From assembly GCF_026283925.1 (NCBI RefSeq), contig NZ_JAPDPF010000003.1, positions 434,001-498,000 on the forward strand: DNA of 64,000 bases, in the 5' to 3' direction. Both the position numbers and the translations under genes were made by a program. This document shows positions 45,983 through 52,182 of the stretch, piece after piece; position 1 is the first letter of the stretch, and each line of letters opens with the position of its first letter. The notes under the pieces were generated by a model, which saw only the letters and a list, made by a program, of their open reading frames with translations, was not told the DNA's origin and ran no database searches. The stretch comes from Dyella halodurans. GTDB lineage: Bacteria; Pseudomonadota; Gammaproteobacteria; Xanthomonadales; Rhodanobacteraceae.

Positions 45983-46312
45983 ATGAAGAAGATGGCGCTG
46001 TTTTCCGCTGCGGTCTTGTCCGCTGCCGCCTCCCTGTCCGCCAGCAATGCCCACGCCGATCAGCCCGCGTCCATTGCCGTGGCCACGTGGTTTCTCAATG
46101 TGGTGCATGACCACAACGGCAAACAGTTCTGCCCGTCCGCCACCACCACGATTGGTCAGCTGGCCGATGCCGTGCAGATCTACGCCAAGGCGCATCCCGA
46201 TGTGTCGGACGAGATCACCGACTCGGTGGCCATCCAGGCGCTTGCCGAAACCTATCCCTGCACGACCAGTCGTGCGGCAACGGGTGCATCGCACGGTCAA
46301 GCCAAGAACTGA
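45983..46312 (+). CDS. Rap1a/Tai immunity-protein-like secreted protein
   Basis: A 109-residue protein with signal peptide MKKMALFSAAVLSAAASLSA. The mature part has GKQFCPSATTTIGQLADAVQ, IYAKAHPDVSDEITDSVAIQ and ALAETYPC. This is the F/C-P-P....qlv..V..Yl..HP........a.qAL...fPC pattern of the Rap1a/Tai family, with two cysteines expected to form the conserved disulfide. In Serratia such proteins neutralise type VI secretion amidase effectors in the periplasm. No effector gene is adjacent and many solitary relatives have unknown roles. AAGGA precedes the ATG. Confidence 0.65.
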   Translation: MKKMALFSAAVLSAAASLSASNAHADQPASIAVATWFLNVVHDHNGKQFCPSATTTIGQLADAVQIYAKAHPDVSDEITDSVAIQALAETYPCTTSRAATGASHGQAKN

Positions 46313-46353
46313 AGAGGTTTGGACTAGATCCAAGGCCACACGAGTCGACGCAC

Positions 46354-46659
46354 TTAGGCAACTTTGATCTGCACCTTTCGGCCCATGCGGGCCGCAAAGG
46401 TCACGAGCATGTCCAGGCTGAATTTTTCCACCTTGCCACGGCGAAGGTCCGAGACGCGGCTCTGGCTCACTTTCAGCACTTGGGCCGCCTCCGTCTGCGA
46501 GAGATGCTGGTCGGCAATCATTTTCTCGATAGCGATCATGAGTTCGGATCGCATCTTGTGAACTCTGGCTTCTGGCTCCGCAAATCCAAGGTCAACGAAC
46601 ACGTTTCCGCTGGAGCGGGTCAATGTCGTGTCATCGCGGGTCATTGAGGTCTTTCCCAT
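46354..46659 (-). CDS. higA: HigA-type XRE antitoxin
   Basis: A 101-residue protein with a helix-turn-helix (LSQTEAAQVLKVSQSRVSDL, residues 53-72) followed by RRGKVEKFSLDMLVTFAARM. This is the form of HigA/phage-type antitoxins paired with gp49-like toxins. The preceding VFVDLGFAEPEARVHKMRSE is a typical N-terminal segment of the group. It is the second gene of a leftward operon, 48 bases after the toxin gene, in the toxin-first order usual for hig loci. It should bind the toxin and repress the shared promoter at 47057-47085. Confidence 0.88.
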   Translation of the reverse strand: MGKTSMTRDDTTLTRSSGNVFVDLGFAEPEARVHKMRSELMIAIEKMIADQHLSQTEAAQVLKVSQSRVSDLRRGKVEKFSLDMLVTFAARMGRKVQIKVA

Positions 46660-46707
46660 CTCGTGTCGGTCTAAATGGTTCCGTGCCGCTTTTCGGCGGG
46701 ATGACGA

Positions 46708-47028
46708 TCACAGGTTGGTGATTGTCTTGTAGCGCGCCTTGCCAATGTTGATATCAGAAAGCGCTGTTTTCTGCGTCCTTTTTGTGAAGGCATGCAGGAC
46801 GAAAATTTCGTCTCCGATGTCGGTCACATAGAAGACACGATAGGCACCGGCTTTGTCCCGGATACGGATCTCACGGACGCCAGCGCCCACTGCAGGCATC
46901 GGCTTCCAGTCATAAGGGGCGAGCCCATGTTCAATTCGGTCTAGCTGATAGCCGGCTTCTCGGCGGGCGTCTTCCGGGAATTCCCTTAGGTCGGCAAGTG
47001 CGGTGCCAACAAAAGTTAGCGGTTTCAC
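46708..47028 (-). CDS. higB: HigB/RelE-type toxin (phage gp49-like)
   Basis: A 106-residue protein starting with GTG: MKPLTFVGTALADLREFPED then ARREAGYQLDRIEHG, GAGVREIRIRDKAGAYRVFY and VTDIGDEIFVLHAFTKRTQK. The REIRI.d..gayRv.Y.......i..LhaF.KKtqk signature is that of gp49-like RelE-fold mRNA interferases, which cut mRNA on the ribosome. It lies first in the operon with the antitoxin gene. A short relic of a homologous gene survives at 58814-58878. Confidence 0.9.
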   Translation of the reverse strand: MKPLTFVGTALADLREFPEDARREAGYQLDRIEHGLAPYDWKPMPAVGAGVREIRIRDKAGAYRVFYVTDIGDEIFVLHAFTKRTQKTALSDINIGKARYKTITNL

Positions 47029-47056
47029 ATGCTATCTCTTACGCTGGATACCATAT

Positions 47057-47085
47057 AACTACTTATATAATTTATGCAAGTAGTT
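47057..47085. promoter_or_regulatory. Operator/promoter of the hig operon
   Basis: AACTACTT (47057-47064) and AAGTAGTT (47078-47085) are exact 8-bp inverted repeats around an AT-rich core, 29 bases upstream of the toxin start. The minus-strand core contains TATATAAG, a possible -10. It fits autoregulation by the HigA antitoxin. Confidence 0.65.
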
Positions 47086-47148
47086 CGATAAGGCTGCCTG
47101 CCCCCATTGGCCTCGGCCCTGGCTCTGCTATCTCGTGAGCATCCAGCA

Positions 47149-47499
47149 CTAGTCGCGGCCCAGTTCGTCGAGCGACAACTTGCAGGCAAGTTCCGCCTGT
47201 TCGCTGAGGAAGTAGAGCGCGGCGCGCACGCTCTCGGTGTCTTCACTATCCAAAGGCCAGTTGTCGGGTTCCATTTCATCGCATTTCGACTGGATCACGG
47301 AGCGGGTGTCGCTATTGCACAAGAGGCGCGTCACAGCCTGGATACCCATACACAACCGAGCGATACGGGCGGTGCGGAACTTGTCAGCGTCCTCGGCGAG
47401 CGACAGCGTCCAGAGTGGGCGGCCAAGTGGATTGGTGGGGCGGACGATGCCGTTGGGCGCGGAAGGGCCTGCGGCTGCCGTATGATCGGCCGTAGCCAT
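47149..47499 (-). CDS. Protein of unknown function, duplicated paralogue A
   Basis: A 116-residue protein: MATADHTAAAGPSAPNGIVR, PTNPLGRPLWTLSLAEDADK, then a helical part with LCMGIQAVTRLLCNSDTRSV and AALYFLSEQAELACKLSLDE. It is about 75% identical by eye to the protein at 59059-59409. No signal peptide or membrane segment. It lies 121 bases upstream of the hig operon and on the same strand. The same neighbour order is seen in the second copy, where the toxin is a relic, so the two genes were duplicated together with flanking DNA. The predicted helices and short length fit a small regulatory or adaptor protein, but no function is known. Confidence 0.75.
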   Translation of the reverse strand: MATADHTAAAGPSAPNGIVRPTNPLGRPLWTLSLAEDADKFRTARIARLCMGIQAVTRLLCNSDTRSVIQSKCDEMEPDNWPLDSEDTESVRAALYFLSEQAELACKLSLDELGRD

Positions 47500-47762
47500 G
47501 ATCGACTCCTAACAAGTTGGTTGTGGTCGGCGCGTCGCCTGGGTCGCCTCCCTCTCGGTCCGCGCAACTTCACTTGCGATGAAGCAATGTGCCGGCGGAC
47601 AAATTCGATACTCCGCAGCCGCCAACTCGCGGACCATCGCACGCAGCGGACGCTGCGTCTGTCCGGAGAAGTCCCGCCCGTGGCTCGAGTAGCGCTACGT
47701 TTTGCGCGGCGAGGGAGCTGGCTTAGCTGTGGGTCTTAGCTGCTATGGGCGTCAGTTATCCA
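47500..47762. repeat. Upstream half of segmental duplication, copy A
   Basis: About 260 bases upstream of paralogue A match 59410-59672 almost throughout, e.g. CTTCACTTGCGATGAAGC and ACCATCGCACGC in both. The conservation outside the coding region suggests a shared promoter or leader. No gene was accepted here. Confidence 0.75.
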
Positions 47763-47834
47763 CGGAGGCGCCATAGCGCGGAGCCAGCGGGCCCGCTAAC
47801 TGCCTCTTCCCCTCTTTAGTGGGCGTGAGCTCGC

Positions 47835-48527
47835 TCAATCGTCCCTGAAGTGAATAGCGGCGTGTGACCCGTCGCAGAAGGGTTTGTTCTTCGACTGCCC
47901 GCATCGGCAAAGCGTGACGCGATTACGCACCTCGTAGTGGAATCCGTCGGCGGCGATGACGGGAATGCCTCCGCGCAGCCATAGCGGGCCGGCGCACGCC
48001 TCCACCGGGTCCTCGATCAGGCCGATGGAAACGGGCAAGGCTGTTTCGACCGGCCGCCCTGTTGCCCTGTCCCAAGCCACCAGACGCCCTGACGGGCACG
48101 CATTCACCTGGCGAATGAAATGGGCGCGCACGTGTGCGTTCTCAGTTTCGGCCACCTGGTTCCAGACCTTTCCGTGGGGGTCGCAAAAGCGGGCGAACGC
48201 GCAGAGGCTTTCCGCATCGGTAAGCTCATCCACTTGTCCGTTAATGAGCTGCGCTTGGTCGAGGTACGGCCGCCGGTCGGCGGTCTCGGTCCCATCAAAG
48301 CCAACTCTCTTGTGCGAGCCATCGCAGAACGGCTTCGTCTGCGATGCACCGCAACGGCACAACGCATAGCTCGGCGTGTGGTCGATCGGCTGACCTTCCT
48401 TCCAGGCCTCCGAGCCCCCTTCGGCATCGGGGACGACGGTTTGTTTCGCGAGCGGAATGTCGCCAACGACCAGATACGGACCATTTTTGGAAACGGTCAC
48501 TTGAACGTTCGCTCTCTCCGATGCCAT
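47835..48527 (-). CDS. Double-CDGSH iron-sulfur protein
   Basis: A 230-residue protein with two CDGSH [2Fe-2S] sites: LCRCGASQTKPFCDGSH (residues about 57-73) and LCRCGQSKNKPFCDGSH near the C-terminus. Each has the C-x-C-x2-(S/T)-x3-P-x-C-D-G-(S/A/T)-H ligand set. Between them CAFARFCDPHGKVWNQV and NACPSGRLVAWD look like the divergent Fe4_S4 / mer-type segment found in fused CDGSH proteins. It likely carries electrons or clusters in the cytoplasm. The ATG at 48527 has AGGAG 8 bases upstream. Confidence 0.92.
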   Translation of the reverse strand: MASERANVQVTVSKNGPYLVVGDIPLAKQTVVPDAEGGSEAWKEGQPIDHTPSYALCRCGASQTKPFCDGSHKRVGFDGTETADRRPYLDQAQLINGQVDELTDAESLCAFARFCDPHGKVWNQVAETENAHVRAHFIRQVNACPSGRLVAWDRATGRPVETALPVSIGLIEDPVEACAGPLWLRGGIPVIAADGFHYEVRNRVTLCRCGQSKNKPFCDGSHAAIHFRDD

Positions 48528-48698
48528 GCGCTTCACTCCTCTTGCCGTGGAGGTGTCCTGGCGAATAACGATGCCCCCACACCCGGGTTGGCAGCGTGAA
48601 TTTGGGGTGGCACCGAACCGACCAATCGGCGATGAACGGCCGGCAGAACGCCCCTAAACCTGACCCCAAAGCGGAAATCGTCCCTGCCATCTTTCCGC

Positions 48699-48752
48699 TT
48701 GACATGCAAGTAATAACTTGCCTAATATTTAGGCAAGTTATTACTTGCATGT
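48699..48752 (+). promoter_or_regulatory. Promoter with perfect 24-bp operator palindrome for arsR-type gene
   Basis: -35 TTGACA (48699-48704) and -10 TAATAT (48723-48728) are spaced 18 bases. Bases 48702-48725 and 48729-48752 are exact inverted repeats of 24 bp around a TAT centre. The centre sits on the -10 box, so a bound dimer would block RNA polymerase. It ends 8 bases before the regulator ATG. Confidence 0.9.
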
Positions 48753-48760
48753 AGGCATGA

Positions 48761-49096
48761 ATGGCCGAGCCCATCGACGACACCGACTTACTGTTCAAGG
48801 CTCTCGCCGATCCCAGTCGGCGCAAGCTGCTGGATCTGCTGCACGCCGAAGACGGCCGCACCCTCAACGACTTGTGCGAACACCTGGACATGTCGCGGCA
48901 AGGCGTGACGCAGCACCTGGACTTGTTGGAAGCGGCGCACCTGGTCGCCACCGTTCGCAGCGGTCGCGAAAAGCTGCACTACCTCAATCCGGTACCACTA
49001 CAAGCGATCTACGAGCGCTGGATTGCCAAGTTTGAAAAGCCGCGCCTCAAGGCACTTTCCAAATTGAAACGACGCCTGGAGCAAACCGATGACTAG
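48761..49096 (+). CDS. ArsR-family transcriptional regulator
   Basis: A 111-residue winged-helix repressor: FKALADPSRRKLLDLLHAED, then LNDLCEHLDMSRQGVTQHLD (recognition helix) and HYLNPVPLQAIYERWI. There is no cysteine metal site; it belongs to the non-metal group that accompanies AHSA1/SRPBCC genes. Its promoter carries a perfect 24-bp palindrome, so it should repress itself. The 3' end overlaps the next gene by 8 bases. Confidence 0.93.
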   Translation: MAEPIDDTDLLFKALADPSRRKLLDLLHAEDGRTLNDLCEHLDMSRQGVTQHLDLLEAAHLVATVRSGREKLHYLNPVPLQAIYERWIAKFEKPRLKALSKLKRRLEQTDD

Positions 49097-49565
49097 ATCA
49101 ACGTTTGTCTACGTAACCTACATCCGCACCACGCCGGAGAAGCTGTGGACGGCCCTGACCGATGCGGAGTTCATGAAGCAGTACTGGTTCGGCATGCACG
49201 GCGAAAGCGAATGGACGGCAGGGTCGCCATGGAGTCTGGTGTCGAGCGAAGGTCAGATCTTCGACGCAGGCGCCATCGTCGAGTCCGACCCGCCACGGCG
49301 CCTGGTCATTCGCTGGCAGCACCAGAACAAGCCCGAACTGAAGGCCGAAGGCGACTCGCTATGCACGATGGAAATGGAAGCCAGTGGACCAGCGGTCAAG
49401 CTCTCCATCACCCACACCATCGAACGCTCGCCCTCGAAGCTGATCGAGGCCGTATCCGGCGGCTGGCCCAAGGTCATCTCCAACCTCAAGTCCCTCCTGG
49501 AGACCGGCACCACCGCCCTGCAGGAGCCCTACCCTGCCGAGAGCGCCCATGCCGTCAACGAGTAG
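49089..49565 (+). CDS. SRPBCC/AHSA1 domain protein
   Basis: A 158-residue START-like domain: VYVTYIRTTPEKLWTALTDA, EFMKQYWFG, GAIVESDPPRRLVIRWQHQN and a C-terminal SGGWPKVISNLKSLLETG. These are the conserved blocks of AHSA1-type proteins, hydrophobic ligand-binding folds whose regulator partners are ArsR proteins. It overlaps the regulator gene and ends at a strong terminator, so the two form a closed operon. Ligand unknown. Confidence 0.93.
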   Translation: MTRSTFVYVTYIRTTPEKLWTALTDAEFMKQYWFGMHGESEWTAGSPWSLVSSEGQIFDAGAIVESDPPRRLVIRWQHQNKPELKAEGDSLCTMEMEASGPAVKLSITHTIERSPSKLIEAVSGGWPKVISNLKSLLETGTTALQEPYPAESAHAVNE

Positions 49566-49580
49566 CCCTGACCCACGAGG

Positions 49581-49622
49581 GACGGAGGTGGTTATACCCA
49601 CCTGACTACCTCCGTCTCTTTT
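49581..49622 (+). terminator. Rho-independent terminator of the ArsR operon
   Basis: GACGGAGGT (49581-49589) and ACCTCCGTC (49608-49616) pair over 9 bp, followed by TCTTTT. It also lies just past the stop of the converging TonB-like gene. Confidence 0.8.
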
Positions 49623-49628
49623 GTTCGA

Positions 49629-50477
49629 TCAGCCACCGCCTGAGGTCGAGGACAACTGCGCGTCATCGTCAAGCGATTGCAAGGCGCCATTGGGCACCGC
49701 GTCCGGCGCCTCCAGCGCCAGCTTGGGGCGTTGGAGCCAGGGAATGTTCTCGCGAGGGCCGGGTACATAGAGGGCCCAGCTGCCGTAGTCGGGCACGCTC
49801 TCACCGGTCGTCAGGAAGCTTACCGGCACCCTCACCAGCCACTCTGACCGTGCGGCGCGCTTGCCCTTGGTCGGGACGGTGAATACCCATTGCTGGGCGC
49901 TCTTCATGGCCGTATCGGCCAAATACTTGCGGTAGCGGGCCATGTCCGCCGTTGGAGCAAAGTTGCTGAGATTGACTTGTTCGGTGGCGATGTTCTGAAT
50001 CTTTCCGTCTTTGCCGATGCGCATCAAAAGATAAACCGTGCCCGAGGCATGCTCTTCAAGGGCTTGCTTGGGATACAGGATATGGGGATAGCGCGGCGGC
50101 TGGACGGTTTCGCTGTCGTCATTCACCGCCTCATCAAAATCGGCGCCTGCCACTCGCAACGATGCGTGATCGTTGTCGGTCATCGTGGCAACGACGCGCA
50201 GATACATGCGCTCCGTAGTCAGCGAAGTTGGTGCGACAGCGAACTGAAACTTCCAGGCGGCAGCGCTCTGGCTCACCAGGTTCTTGACCGGCTCCGGAAG
50301 CTTTTCCGGATGATCGAGCTGGAAGTCGTGGACGGAGCCATCCGTATTGAGACGGACCACGCCCGTCACCACCATGCTTGCTTCATGGCGTTGATTCACA
50401 AAGTAGCTGTCAGCCGCCTGCGCGGACAGGGTGAAGAGGCTGATGACGCCAAGACAGCACCACGCTTGAAGATTCAT
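49629..50477 (-). CDS. Secreted TonB C-terminal-like protein
   Basis: A 282-residue protein with signal peptide MNLQAWCCLGVISLFTLSAQ. The middle contains PPRYPHILYPKQALEEHASG followed by TVYLLMRIGKDGKIQNIATE, the P.YP..a...g..G.V.l.v.v...G.v......s block of TonB C-terminal domains, and AQQWVFTVPTKG. It lacks an N-terminal membrane anchor and proline linker, so it is a soluble TonB-like periplasmic domain rather than a true energy transducer. The preceding part repeats a similar strand pattern (VVTGVVRLNTDGSVHDFQLD). Confidence 0.75.
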   Translation of the reverse strand: MNLQAWCCLGVISLFTLSAQAADSYFVNQRHEASMVVTGVVRLNTDGSVHDFQLDHPEKLPEPVKNLVSQSAAAWKFQFAVAPTSLTTERMYLRVVATMTDNDHASLRVAGADFDEAVNDDSETVQPPRYPHILYPKQALEEHASGTVYLLMRIGKDGKIQNIATEQVNLSNFAPTADMARYRKYLADTAMKSAQQWVFTVPTKGKRAARSEWLVRVPVSFLTTGESVPDYGSWALYVPGPRENIPWLQRPKLALEAPDAVPNGALQSLDDDAQLSSTSGGG

Positions 50478-50756
50478 GTGCCCCCCAGTGGTTGAGGGGA
50501 CTATCGATACCGATAGCCCAAGGTCGAAACGCGCGCTACCCCATGTCCCCAGGACTCTCTCCGCAAGGGCGAGGCCTCCAATTAGCCTAGAGCAAAACCG
50601 GGGTCCAAAGCCAAATCGTTCGAGGTAGATTGGCGGGCTTAACGACCCGCGCGCCCTTTGCCTGGCGGTTACCCCTACCTAACTAACCCCCCTCCCCTTT
50701 GTTTCATGTTTGCGGACGTAAACTAGGTCGGCAGGACACCGGACCAGGAGATACGT

Positions 50757-51107
50757 ATGCGCTATCGCCTTGCCGCTGCGACCTTGGCCATCGCGGCGAT
50801 CTTCAGCATCAGCCCCAGTGCGAACGCCCAAATGGGAGCCGGCCGACGCGTGCGCGTAGACAACTACCGCGTGGAACGCGATGTCCGTCCAGACAGAACT
50901 CGCGTCGTCGGAAGGGCCGTGAACGTCAGTGGCCGCCGACTGCGTGATGTGCGTGTCCGGTTCCGTGTCTTCGATTCCCGTGGCCGGCAGATCGGCTGGG
51001 CGTCGGACGGCATCGCGGATATGCGGGCCGGACAGAGTTGGCGCTTCCGTGCAGCGGCGGGAGGCAACGTCAGTCGCGCCAGGCTGGCGAGTGCCGACGG
51101 CAGGTAA
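50757..51107 (+). CDS. Secreted FxLYD-like protein
   Basis: A 116-residue protein with signal peptide MRYRLAAATLAIAAIFSISP and cleavage at ANAQ. The mature part is an arginine-rich beta-sandwich with VVGRAVNVSGRRLRDVRVRF, RVFDSRGRQIGWAS and AGQSWRFRA. That is the FxLYD/DUF3426 pattern (v.G.v.N.s...l..v.v.v..yd..G.......). Such domains are extracytoplasmic and of unknown role. AGGAG precedes the ATG. Confidence 0.7.
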   Translation: MRYRLAAATLAIAAIFSISPSANAQMGAGRRVRVDNYRVERDVRPDRTRVVGRAVNVSGRRLRDVRVRFRVFDSRGRQIGWASDGIADMRAGQSWRFRAAAGGNVSRARLASADGR

Positions 51108-51207
51108 CGAACATCGAAGACTCGCCTTCAAGACGGACCGAGGTTGTCATCTCCCCCCCTGCACCTTCGTTCACAACCCGACACCTTCCTTTCGATTGGC
51201 GCCCACC

Positions 51208-51630
51208 ATGCCCACATTCCAACCTCGGAAAATCGAAAGCCGCGCCGATTGGCTAGACCCGGACGGCATCAAGATCTACACGATCTCCGCTGCGAATCAG
51301 CCGGTGGATACACGGGCATACATGTCCCGCTTAAATGTACTCAAGGGCGAGAAGCGGGTCGCCTGGCGCATCACCCCGGCCTTCGTGATCTGCCATGACG
51401 GTGCCAGCGCCAGATACCTGATCCTCGCGTGGTGGGGCAACGACAACGAACTGTTTGTGTCTGTTTCCGCCGAGACGGCTGCGGGCTGGGTTGAGGACCC
51501 GTCCCGCTACGCTGTCTGCCTGTGGGATCTGGAAGTCATATGGCACGAACGCAACGTCTTCGTGGAGACGATGTACTGTCCAACGCCAAAGCTGGATGCG
51601 TATAGGGAAAGGCGAATCACCAGCGACTGA
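51208..51630 (+). CDS. Protein of unknown function (140 residues)
   Basis: MPTFQPRKIESRADWLDPDG, IKIYTISAANQPVD, VICHDGASARYLILAWWGND and YAVCLWDLEVIWHERNVFVE make a compact, tryptophan-rich protein without signal peptide or membrane segment. The last 20 or so codons and the following bases recur at 56795-56870 on the far side of the autotransporter gene. No family recognised. The start was set at the ATG after CCCACC, inside a longer open frame that begins within the previous gene. Confidence 0.65.
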   Translation: MPTFQPRKIESRADWLDPDGIKIYTISAANQPVDTRAYMSRLNVLKGEKRVAWRITPAFVICHDGASARYLILAWWGNDNELFVSVSAETAAGWVEDPSRYAVCLWDLEVIWHERNVFVETMYCPTPKLDAYRERRITSD

Positions 51631-52182
51631 CGCTTCGGCGGAAAGCGTTCTCTAAAACGATGTCGGCGCGACTTGATGAAGTCGGCCTGATCAGCAAGGC
51701 GAGCTGGTAGCCCTTGCTGCGGATCGACCATGATTCGCCGCGAAAACCGTCGCACTCGTGAAGCCTTCTGGGGATGCCCAAGCTATCCGCGCTGCAGGGG
51801 GACGCGCATCATCCCGCACCCCTGATGGAGTAGGTCGCGACCATGACCATTCCATAGAGTGCGCAGTGTTGACCCAGTGCGTCACCTATAGGTGACCTTG
51901 TGGACCTGCAGAGCAGTCTTCAACGGGACGGCAGGCCCATCGCAAAGCGCGCATGACGTGCGTGTCGTCGCCGCACATGCCGGCGAGCCCGCTCCGACCG
52001 GCACATCGAAGGCGCCCGATGTCGCCATCGCCACCTCGCTTTTTGCAGGCACGCCGCGCCGAGCGGCCGTGAGTCGAAGGGCGTTCCCTTTTTCTGTGCG
52101 CCAGCTCTCCTATGGCACGCAATTTGCTGAACGTCACCCTCGCGACAGCTTCGCTGTCGCCAACACTCACTCAGGAGCTTCA
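51631..52182. other. Long leader region of the autotransporter gene
   Basis: No gene recognised in this 550-base stretch. GCGACAGC (52142-52149) and GCTGTCGC (52153-52160) form an exact 8-bp hairpin with a 3-base loop, 22 bases before the GTG. AGGAG lies 6 bases before that start. The open frame in register upstream of the GTG has no ribosome site and was not included in the gene. Confidence 0.5.

Noticed and set aside
47509-47637. A 42-codon frame open in both copies of the segmental duplication
   Set aside because: Differences between the copies are not concentrated at third positions and the stops differ, so coding is not supported.
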